Shown here one piece after another: positions 49,870 to 58,519 of a DNA stretch of 64,000 nucleotides (positions within the stretch are counted from its first letter, which is position 1; every line of letters starts with the position of its first letter). The stretch lies in the NCBI RefSeq assembly GCF_019668465.1, contig NZ_AP024828.1, positions 4,588,001 through 4,652,000 of the forward strand, in the 5' to 3' direction. A program made the position numbers and the translations under genes. The notes under the pieces are model-generated. The model saw nothing but the letters and a program-made list of their open reading frames with translations. It did no database searches and had not been told where the DNA came from. Source of the DNA: Mycobacterium senriense. Lineage in GTDB: Bacteria; Actinomycetota; Actinomycetes; Mycobacteriales; Mycobacteriaceae.

Positions 49870-51687
49870 GTGACGAACACCGTTGATTCCGCGGGGACCG
49901 GTGGAGGGCGAGCAGCGCAGCGCGGCTCGGTATCGACGCTGGCAGTCGGCACGCCGCTGACGATTAAGCCGGACTACCGCAACGAGATACACACCGCCGA
50001 AGACGTCATCGATGTGGAGCACTACGGTGGCGGCTTCGATCTCACCAGGCGGGCCACCGCCCCGAAGCTGCGCATCGGCCGCGACCGATGGTTCAACCTG
50101 CTGTGGTTGATCCCGATCGGGTTTGCCGTGCTGATCGCCGGGATCGCGGTTGGCAAAGGCCTGCACAACGTGCCGGCGGTGCAGTCGTTCATCCACCGGT
50201 ACCCCGGATCGGACAGCGCCGGCGTGCCCCCAGGCCTGCCGGCGTGGATCGGCTGGACGCACTTTTTCAACCTCTTCATGATGATGTTCATCATCAGGAC
50301 GGGGATCCAGATCCTCTGCGACCATCCCCGGCTTTACTTCAGCCGCAATGCCACCCCGGGTAAGGACGAGTGGCTGCGGGTGGGTCCGCCGGTTCCGGAC
50401 GATGAGCTGTGGACCGCCAACGCCGACACGGTCGCCCTGCCACCGCAGCTGGGGCTGCCCGGCTTCCGGCACTCCATCGGCCTGGCCCGCTGGTGGCATC
50501 TGGGCATCGACGTGTTGTGGCTCGTCAACGGGGCCGTCTTCTACGTGCTGTTGTTCGCCACCGGTCAGTGGCGCCACATCGTGCCGATGAGCTGGGACGT
50601 CTTCCCGAACGCGGCGTCGGTGGCCATTCAGTACCTGTCGCTGGACTGGCCGACCGACAACGGCTGGGTCGCCTACAACGGCCTGCAGCTGCTGTCCTAC
50701 TTCACCACCGTCTTCATCGCCGCCCCGGCCGCGCTGATCACCGGTCTGGGCATGTCGCCCGCGCTGTCCCAGCGGGTGCACTGGCTCAGCAAGCGGCTGA
50801 GCATCCAGCATGCGCGGTCGCTGCACTTCGTGGTGCTCGTCTACTTCCTGTTCTTCATCCTGGTGCACGTCACCATGGTCCTGACGACCAGCGCGCTACG
50901 AAACCTCAACCACATGTTCGCCTCCCGCGATGACAACAGCTGGATCGGTTTCGGCATCTTCGCCGCGGCCATGGTGGTGACCGCGATCGCATGGGTGTGG
51001 GCCACTCCCTTCACCATTCGCCATCCCCGAGTGGTGCAGCGGGTCGGCTACGCGCTGGTGGGTCCCTTCCAGCGGATGCTCGAGCAGCTGGACCCCAAGC
51101 CCGGCGCCTTCACCGAAAAGGACATCTCGCCCCACCACTGGCGCAACGGGCGCCTGCCGGAGACCGTCGAGTACAAAGAGCTGGAGCGCGACGACTTCAA
51201 GGACTGGCGGCTGCGCGTCTACGGTCTGGTCGAACACCCGATGGAATTCTCGCTCGAGGACCTGATGGCGCTGCCCTACCACGAGCAGATCAGCCAGCAC
51301 TTCTGCATCCAGGCGTGGTCGGGCGTCGCCAAATGGGGTGGCGTGCAGATGAAAACGATCATGGACATCGTCAAACCGCTCCCCGAGGCGAAATGGGCGG
51401 TCTTCTATTCGATGGGGCTGGGCGCCACGGGCGGCATCTACTACAACGCCCACCACATCGGCCAGATGGACCACCATATGACGATGCTGGCCTACAACAT
51501 GAATGACCAGCAGCTCCCCTATATGCACGGCAGACCGTTGCGGCTGCGCAACGAATTGCAGCACGGTTTCAAACTGGTGAAGTGGATCAAGGGCATCGAG
51601 TTCGTCGCCGACTACCACGACATCGGCAGCGGTTATGGCGGCTACAGCGAAGACCACAAGTACTTCGGGCGTCACCAGACACTCTGA
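49870..51687 (+). CDS. Cytochrome b561-like/molybdopterin oxidoreductase fusion
   Basis: This 605-residue protein has six hydrophobic helices (about 72-95, 125-150, 205-232, 265-295, 320-342 and 354-376) with several helix-embedded His residues suggesting a b-type cytochrome. A C-terminal sulphite-oxidase-type molybdopterin domain follows (about 425-600) with the Mo-ligand Cys C479 in QHFCIQAWSG. It resembles YedY- and YedZ-like functions joined in one chain, so electrons could pass between quinone and a Mo centre. The start is GTG at 49870; no Tat signal is seen. The substrate is unknown. Confidence 0.82.
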   Translation: MTNTVDSAGTGGGRAAQRGSVSTLAVGTPLTIKPDYRNEIHTAEDVIDVEHYGGGFDLTRRATAPKLRIGRDRWFNLLWLIPIGFAVLIAGIAVGKGLHNVPAVQSFIHRYPGSDSAGVPPGLPAWIGWTHFFNLFMMMFIIRTGIQILCDHPRLYFSRNATPGKDEWLRVGPPVPDDELWTANADTVALPPQLGLPGFRHSIGLARWWHLGIDVLWLVNGAVFYVLLFATGQWRHIVPMSWDVFPNAASVAIQYLSLDWPTDNGWVAYNGLQLLSYFTTVFIAAPAALITGLGMSPALSQRVHWLSKRLSIQHARSLHFVVLVYFLFFILVHVTMVLTTSALRNLNHMFASRDDNSWIGFGIFAAAMVVTAIAWVWATPFTIRHPRVVQRVGYALVGPFQRMLEQLDPKPGAFTEKDISPHHWRNGRLPETVEYKELERDDFKDWRLRVYGLVEHPMEFSLEDLMALPYHEQISQHFCIQAWSGVAKWGGVQMKTIMDIVKPLPEAKWAVFYSMGLGATGGIYYNAHHIGQMDHHMTMLAYNMNDQQLPYMHGRPLRLRNELQHGFKLVKWIKGIEFVADYHDIGSGYGGYSEDHKYFGRHQTL

Positions 51688-51787
51688 GCTGCGGCGCGCG
51701 TCACCTCCGCCAAGTCGTTTGTCCGAACGGCCATTCGGGTAGCACCAACAGATCGGCCGAAACGGATGTGACAGCAGAGGAGACGCC

Positions 51788-52072
51788 ATGAGGCACAACA
51801 CTGTCGACCAGGATCGGACCACTGACCGGTATGCGCACGGATCGGTGTCTGCCACTGCGCAAATACCCGGGCTCGTCGTGGTCGCGGCGGCCGCGCTGGC
51901 GTTCGCGGTGTGCGTGGTGAATTTCGCGCTGGGTGAGGCCGGCGCCGGTGTTGCCGCCGCCATCATCTCGATGCTCGCGTTCGGGGCCGGGCTGTCCTGG
52001 CTTGCGATGGACCGCAGGCGAATTCGCGACGCGGAGCGGCAGTGGGTGATCAGGCACCCGGCGGCCCGGTAG
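51788..52072 (+). CDS. Small two-helix membrane protein
   Basis: This 94-residue protein has hydrophobic segments at about 27-47 and 52-72 and a basic C-terminus (MDRRRIRDAERQWVIRHP). GAGGAG lies upstream of the ATG at 51788. It may be co-transcribed with the molybdopterin protein 100 bp upstream. I do not recognise a family; it looks like one of the small mycobacterial UsfY-like membrane proteins. Its stop is 16 bp from a convergent gene. Confidence 0.6.
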   Translation: MRHNTVDQDRTTDRYAHGSVSATAQIPGLVVVAAAALAFAVCVVNFALGEAGAGVAAAIISMLAFGAGLSWLAMDRRRIRDAERQWVIRHPAAR

Positions 52073-52088
52073 TGGCGCGGTAGACCGG

Positions 52089-52517
52089 CTACTGCAGGGC
52101 GGCTAGGTTGTTCACGGACTTTTGCACGTCGGAGCGCAGCACCCGGGCGACCAATCCCCCGACCGGCCCGCTGAGCAAGCCGCCGCCGAGATCCGCGCTG
52201 AGGTGGAACGTCGACCCGGGGTGGTCGTCGCTGACGGTCATCGCCACCGTGAGGCGGATGCCGCCGCGTCCGCGGCCCTGCAGCTCAATCGCTTTCGGCT
52301 CGTCGTACCGGGTGACCTCCCAGTGGATGACGTTACGGAAGCCCTTGACCTTGACGCACGACGAGACACAGGTGCCCTTCTCGATCTTGTCGGGCACCGG
52401 CCCCCGCCACCCGGCGAAAATCGTCATCCACTCGTCGAAGCGATCCAGGTCGGACGCCAGCTTCCAAGCCGCCTCCGGTTCTACCTGCGACTTCACCGAG
52501 ACATTTACGCGAGCCAA
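52089..52517 (-). CDS. SRPBCC (polyketide cyclase/START-like) protein
   Basis: This 142-residue protein has the SRPBCC pattern: N-terminal strand VNVSVKSQVEPEAAWKLASDLDRFDEWM, central strands VIHWEVTRYDEPKAIELQG and a long C-terminal helix GLVARVLRSDVQKSVNNLAAL. The apparent start is TTG at 52515-52517 with GGGGAAGAAG upstream. Such proteins bind hydrophobic ligands. The locus gives no further hint of function. Confidence 0.75.
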   Translation of the reverse strand: MARVNVSVKSQVEPEAAWKLASDLDRFDEWMTIFAGWRGPVPDKIEKGTCVSSCVKVKGFRNVIHWEVTRYDEPKAIELQGRGRGGIRLTVAMTVSDDHPGSTFHLSADLGGGLLSGPVGGLVARVLRSDVQKSVNNLAALQ

Positions 52518-52630
52518 AGTACTTCTTCCCCTGGCGAGTCAGCTACGCCGTCGCCGCACGTGCCGGCGACAAACACACATCCGTGTCTGAGTACCCCGAC
52601 ACCGTCGCACGTATTCGTGGGCCGGGACGC

Positions 52631-53188
52631 TCAGGGCCAGGCCTGCTCCAGCTGCTGCGCCACGTCGATGATCTGCGCCGCCTGTGACTGGGGCGCGTCG
52701 ATCTCGGCGGCGACGTACTGCGCGATGAACCGCCGGATCTCGCCGTCCACCCCGGCCAGGATCCGCAGCACCTCGCCGCGGATCGACTTCGACGAGACGT
52801 TGACGGTGATGTCGGAGGGCCGCGGCTTGGCGACGTCGACGATCAGCAACAGCGGCTCGGCCGCGCGCGCGGTCGCGCGCAATTGGATGTCCCCGGAGAC
52901 CGCAAATCGCTGCTTATCGACCCACAGGTCGACCAGCAGGTCGATCGAGAGCGGAATGTGGATGACGAAGGTGATGCTGTCGCCGAGGCGCCGAGTGACC
53001 CGCGGGTCCTGAATCTTGACGTTGGCGCTGACTTTGGCGATCCCGCCCGGCCCCTGCGCGATCGGCTCCATGGCGAACTCGCTGCCGGCGATGTCGGCGA
53101 ACGCGGCAGCGACCCGCTCGGGGGTGACGGCGACCTCGAAGAACCTGCGACCAAAGTCCTCGTAGGTGACATAATCGTGATTCGTCAT
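52631..53188 (-). CDS. Conserved mycobacterial protein (Rv1780-like)
   Basis: This 185-residue protein starts MTNHDYVTYEDFGRRFFEVAVTPERVAAAFADIAG. It contains alternating strands (DPRVTRRLGDSITFVIHIPLSIDLLVDLWVD) and ends in a helical, acidic tail (QIIDVAQQLEQAWP). The overall pattern could be a lipid-binding START-like or BPI-like fold, but I cannot assign it. The start at 53188 replaces a longer frame of low-complexity sequence. It matches the position of Rv1780 in H37Rv. Confidence 0.78.
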   Translation of the reverse strand: MTNHDYVTYEDFGRRFFEVAVTPERVAAAFADIAGSEFAMEPIAQGPGGIAKVSANVKIQDPRVTRRLGDSITFVIHIPLSIDLLVDLWVDKQRFAVSGDIQLRATARAAEPLLLIVDVAKPRPSDITVNVSSKSIRGEVLRILAGVDGEIRRFIAQYVAAEIDAPQSQAAQIIDVAQQLEQAWP

Positions 53189-53414
53189 AGGCTTATACCG
53201 TCTCATGTCACCTGCCGGAACGGTCGCTGATCTGGTCGCGTCGCAGGATTCCGCGCCAGATCCCGCCTCGTTAACCCAGCAAACGCGATCGGTACCCGGT
53301 GGGCGATCCGCATCGATCCGACGGTTTTGTGAAGCGCGCCACAGGCGGGGCGCTTCGATTCGATGTGTCGGGCGGTGGCCTGCAAGGCTTGATGTTGGAG
53401 GTGTTTTCAGTCTC

Positions 53415-55250
53415 ATGCCCCAGGAAGTATCTGAGCAGCGCACCGGCCTGGCCCGCGTGTCGGGGGTGCTCATCTGGCTTGGCGGCGGGCACCGGCGCGA
53501 ACTGGGTGAGCATCACGAACGGTCCACCCACGCCGTCGCGGGAGCGGTCGCGTTGTTGGGCGCGGTGCTGGCCTGGGTTGTCGCGGCCCTGGCGATCTGC
53601 GGGTCGGCCCGCTGGCCGCTGTCGGCGGTCGTTGGGTTGACCCTCGTCTTCGGCCTGCTCGTCGGCGCCATCACCCGCGGCACGATCCCGGGGCCGGACC
53701 GCAGCCGCTCCGGCGTGGTCGGGCGCGCCGCGGTTGCGGCCGCGGTGGGCGTCGTCGTCGGTGAGCTCGCGGCACTGGTGATTCTGTCCACCTCCATCGA
53801 CCGTCGGCTCGACGAAAAGGCATTGCGCAACGCCGAATCCGTCCCCGCCGTGGCGCAGGCATCGGCGTCGCTGCAGCAGACCAGGGATGTCCGCGCCGCG
53901 CTCGACGCCGCCGTCGCGCAGGCCCGGGACCGCCAGGACAAGGCCTTGGTCGTCGCCCGCTGCGAGTACCACCCGACGCCCGACTGCCCGCAGACCCGGA
54001 TCACCGGCGTTCCCGGCGGTGGTCCCGAAACACGCACGGCCAACGACCTTCTCGCCGATGCCCAGCACGAACTGGACACCGCGCTGGCCGCCCGGGACGC
54101 CCGCGCACCGGAACTGGACGCCACGATTTCGCGGCGGGAGGCGGCGCTGCGCGACGCGCGGGACGCCGTCGTGGCGGATGCCGGGCGGGGCCTGGGCGCG
54201 CGCTGGATCGCGATGAATGACCTCTCCTTCGCCGAGGCCGGGGCTATGAGCCTGCGGGTGCTGACGGTCGCGCTGTGCGTGCTGCTATACCTGACGCCTT
54301 TGATCCTCGGGTTGTGGCGCGGTGAGACCACCCACGATCGCCGGACCACCTCGCGCGCCGAGCGCGAACGCGCCGAACTCGACGCGGACACCGCCATCGC
54401 GGTCAAACGGGCCGAGGTGCGCCGCGAGGCCGAAATCCTCTGGGCTGAACACCAACTCACGCAGGCACGGCTCGCCATCGAGGCGCAGACCGAGATCGAC
54501 CGCGAGCAGCAACGCCGCCGGGTGATGGAAGCCCTCGACGCTCCGGCGCACGCGCCGTCGCAGCGGGCCTTCGAGCCGGCCGACGACGACGTGTATCTGC
54601 CGATCGCCGCCGAGGCCGAGGCGGCCAGCCGGGCCCTCACCCAACTGCCCGCGCCGGAGCCGGCCGCCGGCCTGGGCAATGCTGCGACGCCCGACGTTCC
54701 GGAGAACCTGCCCGCTCCCCTGCAGCCGGCTGGCGAGGTCGAAGCCCACCAGGAACGCAATGCCCCGCTGATCCCGTCGATTCCGGACGCCACCAAGGCC
54801 GCGGCCCGCTGGATTCGCCCGCTGGTGCCGCCGTTCGTGGCGAAGGTGATCGACACCACCACCCAGCCATTGCGTAGCGCGCGCCAGGTGTTCGAGGGCG
54901 TCCTCGAAGAGACCGAGGAGATCACGTTCACGCTCAAGCGCAGCCGCAAGGTGACGGTCAACTCCGAGGTTTCGGATACCGAGCTGTCCGGACAGCCGAT
55001 GAGCGCCGAAACTCCCTCGCCACGAACAGACTTCGTCGCCTCGTCGCGGCAGGAGCCCGGCGGCCGGGCGCACCGGCGGGTGACCGGTCGCCATTCCCAC
55101 TCGTCCTTGCCGCGACGGGCCGCAAACGACGCGGACCGCTTGTCGGTGGAGTCCGCGGAAGATGGCCGTCGGCGTGCGCTGACGAAGCGGGACGGGCCGC
55201 CGGAACTGGGTCCGCCGGACGGCCCGCGCCAGCTGCCGCCGGCGAAATAG
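53415..55250 (+). CDS. DUF4407 integral membrane protein (Rv1779c-like)
   Basis: This protein of about 611 residues begins MPQEVSEQRTGLARVSGVLIWLGG. Three membrane helices follow in the first 130 residues (VAGAVALLGAVLAWVVAA; SAVVGLTLVFGLLVGAI; VGVVVGELAALVILS). Next come a periplasmic coiled region with two Cys (RCEYHPTPDC), a fourth helix (VLTVALCVLLYLTPLIL), and a long charged helical cytoplasmic tail. This is the DUF4407 layout; function is unknown. I rejected 70 upstream codons of uncharacteristic sequence. A hairpin terminator follows 31 nt after the stop. Confidence 0.82.
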   Translation: MPQEVSEQRTGLARVSGVLIWLGGGHRRELGEHHERSTHAVAGAVALLGAVLAWVVAALAICGSARWPLSAVVGLTLVFGLLVGAITRGTIPGPDRSRSGVVGRAAVAAAVGVVVGELAALVILSTSIDRRLDEKALRNAESVPAVAQASASLQQTRDVRAALDAAVAQARDRQDKALVVARCEYHPTPDCPQTRITGVPGGGPETRTANDLLADAQHELDTALAARDARAPELDATISRREAALRDARDAVVADAGRGLGARWIAMNDLSFAEAGAMSLRVLTVALCVLLYLTPLILGLWRGETTHDRRTTSRAERERAELDADTAIAVKRAEVRREAEILWAEHQLTQARLAIEAQTEIDREQQRRRVMEALDAPAHAPSQRAFEPADDDVYLPIAAEAEAASRALTQLPAPEPAAGLGNAATPDVPENLPAPLQPAGEVEAHQERNAPLIPSIPDATKAAARWIRPLVPPFVAKVIDTTTQPLRSARQVFEGVLEETEEITFTLKRSRKVTVNSEVSDTELSGQPMSAETPSPRTDFVASSRQEPGGRAHRRVTGRHSHSSLPRRAANDADRLSVESAEDGRRRALTKRDGPPELGPPDGPRQLPPAK

Positions 55251-55280
55251 GCTGCCGCTGTTGGGAACCGAAGACCTCGT

Positions 55281-55309
55281 GGTGCTCCGGTGCGCCGCAC
55301 CGGGGCACC
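55281..55309 (+). terminator. Hairpin terminator after the DUF4407 gene
   Basis: GGTGC-T-CCGGTGC (55281-55293) pairs with GCACCGG-G-GCACC (55297-55309): 12 bp with a T-G mismatch and a 3-nt loop. It stands between convergent genes. Confidence 0.6.
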
Positions 55310-55536
55310 TTAACGGAACAGCCTGATCCCGTAGTCGATCTCGGACGCCGGTGGGGTCACCGCACGCCCTCTTCGCCGCCGGAGACCCCGTCCCCGCGTC
55401 GGCCAGTGCAGCCGGAGCCCGAAAGCGCCACCCTCAGCGCGCGCGTTCGGGTCGATGTTGCCGTCGATGTAGTTGTAGTTGGAGGCGGCCGGGATACCCC
55501 TCGAAAGCTCGGCCGCCCCAACGTCTTGGCGCGCGC

Positions 55537-55824
55537 TCAACAGGTCAGCGCGGCGGATTTGAACAGCGGCCCCCACTCGTGGCGGGCCGCGGACTGCGCG
55601 TCGACGAAGCTGGGAGTCTTCTCGCCGTCGCCCGCCAGGTGGACGAGCGCCCACGCCATGGCGAATACCGGTACTTTGTGCCGGATTGCCGCGTTGTGCA
55701 ATTCGTCCAGAGCGGCGTCGGAAGGACACCGGCGAAGACCGATGAGGATGCCCCGAGCGGTGTCGAGGATGCGGCCGGAGTTCGGGCCGCACGAAGTTTG
55801 GGCAGGAACCCAGTTCGTGGTCAT
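55537..55824 (-). CDS. Orphan ANTAR-domain protein
   Basis: This 95-residue protein consists almost wholly of an ANTAR RNA-binding domain (about residues 17-64: ARGILIGLRRCPSDAALDEL, HNAAIRHKVPVFAMAWALVHL), followed by a 30-residue tail ending FKSAALTC. ANTAR domains bind paired hexaloop hairpins and prevent premature transcription termination. Usually a GAF sensor precedes the ANTAR; none is present. AGGAGG lies upstream of the ATG at 55824. The gene lies 273 bp from the CoA-transferase and could control it. Confidence 0.78.
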   Translation of the reverse strand: MTTNWVPAQTSCGPNSGRILDTARGILIGLRRCPSDAALDELHNAAIRHKVPVFAMAWALVHLAGDGEKTPSFVDAQSAARHEWGPLFKSAALTC

Positions 55825-56096
55825 GTTGTTGATACCTCCTGCTGCGCCCTCGCGGAAACCACTATTCGCATAGCGGCAGGAATTCGTGCGTTACGCTTCG
55901 TCGCGGCCGCAATCCCCAAAAGGCGCCCTGTGCAATGATTTGCGGATCCGTCGGGTTGTGCCAGTCCATCGTTGACATTGATATGCGGCTGTGACCGTTT
56001 CGAAATCGGCCGCTCATCAACAAAATTCGCGACACATGGTAGCGAAACAGGCGGTGAAGCGGCCTGATCAACTGCTGACCCCGTCCGCCGGGATCG

Positions 56097-57329
56097 CTAC
56101 AGGATCGCCTTGGCCTCCTTCGCCTTGGCGATATCGTCCCAGTCGACGTCCAGTTCCAGCAGGATCTCTTCGGTGTGTTGCCCGTGCTCCGGGGCGCGCG
56201 CGGGAGACGGTGGCGTCTCATCGAATTGGACTGGCGCGGCGACGATTCGGTATTTCTCACCGTGATCGTCGACATTGGTGATCACATATCCATTGGGTTC
56301 CACTTGCGGGTCGTTGAGGGTTTCCCGTGGCGTTGCCAGCGCACCCCACACGCCCGGCTCGTCCGCGAGCACCGCCTGCCAGTGCGCAAGGTCGTGACGG
56401 GCAAAGGTGGTCGCCAGCAGCTCGGTGGCCGCTGCCGCGTTGGCGATCAGGTTGCCGGCCGGGACGAATCGCTCGTCGTCGGCCAGCTCGGGCAGACCCA
56501 TGCGCGCGCAGAAGCCCACCCAGAATTTGTCGGGCTGTAAGAACACCAGCTGGATCCACCTGTCGTCTTTCGTCTTGTAGCGGTTGACCAGCGGGTTGAT
56601 GGCCAGGCCCGGTGGTGCGCCCGGGATCCCATCGATATCGAAGAAGTCGGCCGCACATATCGACGGCGCTATCGACCACATCGCCTGCGCCAGCAGTGAA
56701 GAGTCGACAATCGTCGGTTCGCCGGTGCGTTCCCGGTGAAACAGCGCGGCGCACACGCCGCCGGCCAGCGTCGCCCCGCCCTGCAGGTCGCCGAAGCCGG
56801 GCCCCTGGACCGCGGGCGTCTCGCTGCCGAATGGGGTGAGCGTGTAGGCGACCCCGCCGCGCGCCAGATACGTCGCCGCATCGAATCCGCCGCGATCGCG
56901 GTCGGGCCCACGGACCCCCAGCCCGGTGCCGCGCGCGATGATGATCTTCGGGTTGAACGCGCGGATGTCGTCGACGGTCAGCCGGGCCCGCTCGAGTGCG
57001 CCGGGCAGCCAATTGGTCAAGAACACATCGGCACTGGCCAGCAGCCGGCCGAACAGCTCGCGACCCGTTTCCGACTTGATGTCGATGGCGATGCTGCGCT
57101 TGCCCCGGTTGCCCAGCTCGAGAATGAAGTCGGCGTCCGGGCGGGCAGCCTGCCGGGTGAATCCGCCGACGACCAGCGCGCGGCCGGGATCCCCGGTGAC
57201 GACGCCTTCCACCTTGATGACGTCGGCGCCCCAGTCCGACAGGGCGGCACCGGCGGACGGCACGTAGGTCCACGACGCCAACTCGACCACCCGCACGCCC
57301 CGAAGGACTCCGCCGTGCACGTCAGACAT
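56097..57329 (-). CDS. CaiB/BaiF family CoA-transferase
   Basis: This 410-residue type III CoA-transferase starts MSDVHGGVLRGVRVVELASWTYVPSAGAALSDWGADVIKVE. The active-site Asp lies in the GPGFGDLQGGATLAGG segment (about residue 175). Family members move CoA between acids through Asp-CoA thioester intermediates. The downstream start at 57329 (AGGGGATT upstream) is preferred over 57353. It is divergent from the SDR gene; the neighbourhood suggests activation or recycling of an acid during catabolism. Confidence 0.9.
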   Translation of the reverse strand: MSDVHGGVLRGVRVVELASWTYVPSAGAALSDWGADVIKVEGVVTGDPGRALVVGGFTRQAARPDADFILELGNRGKRSIAIDIKSETGRELFGRLLASADVFLTNWLPGALERARLTVDDIRAFNPKIIIARGTGLGVRGPDRDRGGFDAATYLARGGVAYTLTPFGSETPAVQGPGFGDLQGGATLAGGVCAALFHRERTGEPTIVDSSLLAQAMWSIAPSICAADFFDIDGIPGAPPGLAINPLVNRYKTKDDRWIQLVFLQPDKFWVGFCARMGLPELADDERFVPAGNLIANAAAATELLATTFARHDLAHWQAVLADEPGVWGALATPRETLNDPQVEPNGYVITNVDDHGEKYRIVAAPVQFDETPPSPARAPEHGQHTEEILLELDVDWDDIAKAKEAKAIL

Positions 57330-57364
57330 CGCCAATCCCCTCGTCGCGACCATTCCTTGCTATT

Positions 57365-57385
57365 TTAGATATTCTAGCTAGTCTT
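57365..57385. promoter_or_regulatory. AT-rich divergent promoter candidate
   Basis: The stretch TTAGATATTCTAGCTAG is unusually AT-rich for the region and contains short palindromes (TAGATATTCTA, CTAGCTAG). It lies 36-56 bp upstream of the CoA-transferase start and offers TAAAAT as a minus-strand -10. The remaining intergenic DNA to 57612 shows no gene I can support. Confidence 0.35.
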
Positions 57386-57612
57386 GGGCGTAGTGATAGC
57401 CCATCTGCAGGTCAGCGCAGTTTTTCGTGGAAGTGATGCGATGGAGCCGACCGAAGGTCGCATTCCGACGCCCGCCGCGGTGACCGCGCGCCGCGATGCC
57501 GCGCAGACGGGCGAGAAGTCGATTCAGTCCCGCCGCGGTATCAGTCGTGATGACGAATGGCGTTGGGCCCCAATGCGGGTCGTGATGTAGACACACGGAC
57601 GAAGGACGGGCG

Positions 57613-58476
57613 ATGGGCAGAGTGACGGGCAAGGTTGCCGTGATCAGTGGCGCCGCGCGCGGTCAGGGCCGTTCACATGCGCGAATGCTGGCCGCCGAGG
57701 GTGCCGACATCATCGCCGTGGACCTCTGCACGGACATCGACACCAATGAGTATCCCCTGGCCCGCCCCGAGGACCTGGACGAAACGGCTCGGCTGGTGGA
57801 GAAGGAGGGCCAGCGCGCCTACACCGCGATCGCCGACGTCCGCGACCGCGTCGCCCTGTCCGCGGCCATCGACGAGGGCGTCGCCGAATTCGGGCACCTC
57901 GACGTCGTGGTGGCCAACGCCGGCATCTGCCCACTGACGGCGGGCCTGCCACCGAAGGCTTTCGCCGACGCGGTGGACGTGGATTTGGTGGGCGTGCTCA
58001 ACCTCGTCCACGCCAGCCTCAAACACCTGCAGGCCGGCGCATCGATCGTCGTCATCGGTTCCAACGCGGCATTCATGTCGTCGATGAACACCACCGGCAT
58101 CGACGGCGGCCCCGGCGGGGCCGGCTATGCCTTCGCGAAATTGGCTGCTGCGCACTATGTCAACGACTTCGCCCTGGCGCTCGCCCCGTTCTCCATCCGG
58201 ATGAACGCGGTGCATCCCACGAACGTCAACACCGACATGTTGCACAGCCCGCCGATGTACCGTGCCTTCCGGCCCGACCTGAAGGAACCGACCCGTGAGG
58301 ACGCCGAACCCATCTTCCCGTTCGTCCAGGCGATGCCGATCCCCTACGTCGAGCCCGAGGACATCAGTGAGGCGGTGCTGTTCCTCGCCTCCGACGCCGC
58401 CCGCTATATCACCGGCCAGCAGCTTCGCGTGGACGGCGGCGGTTTCCTCAAGGTCAAGCCATGGTCGGGCGCATGA
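57613..58476 (+). CDS. Mycofactocin-type short-chain dehydrogenase
   Basis: This 287-residue SDR has the nucleotide-binding motif SGAARGQGRSHA (12-23), NAG at about 105, a Ser in IGSNAAFMSS, and the catalytic pair Y172-K176 (GYAFAKLA). An insertion of about 20 residues after strand 2 (DIDTNEYPLARPEDLDETAR) and the GQGRSHA signature match mycofactocin-coupled SDRs with non-exchangeable NAD. It oxidises an alcohol or hydroxyacyl compound. It is the first gene of the SDR-E1 alpha-E1 beta-lipoyl-crotonase-ACS-Rieske run on the plus strand. GAAGGA upstream supports the ATG. Confidence 0.9.
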   Translation: MGRVTGKVAVISGAARGQGRSHARMLAAEGADIIAVDLCTDIDTNEYPLARPEDLDETARLVEKEGQRAYTAIADVRDRVALSAAIDEGVAEFGHLDVVVANAGICPLTAGLPPKAFADAVDVDLVGVLNLVHASLKHLQAGASIVVIGSNAAFMSSMNTTGIDGGPGGAGYAFAKLAAAHYVNDFALALAPFSIRMNAVHPTNVNTDMLHSPPMYRAFRPDLKEPTREDAEPIFPFVQAMPIPYVEPEDISEAVLFLASDAARYITGQQLRVDGGGFLKVKPWSGA

Positions 58477-58519
58477 CCGCCATCGCACCAAACAGACTGC
58501 GCCGCAACGGGACTACGCG

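Noticed and set aside
55310..55536. Long minus-strand frame downstream of the ANTAR gene
   Set aside because: Arg/Gly/Pro-rich compositional frame overlapping the ANTAR gene in another frame; nothing recognisable.
57384..57590. 68-codon plus-strand open frame (and an overlapping minus frame) in the CoA-transferase/SDR gap
   Set aside because: No ribosome site, no family features, and it lies in a divergent promoter region.
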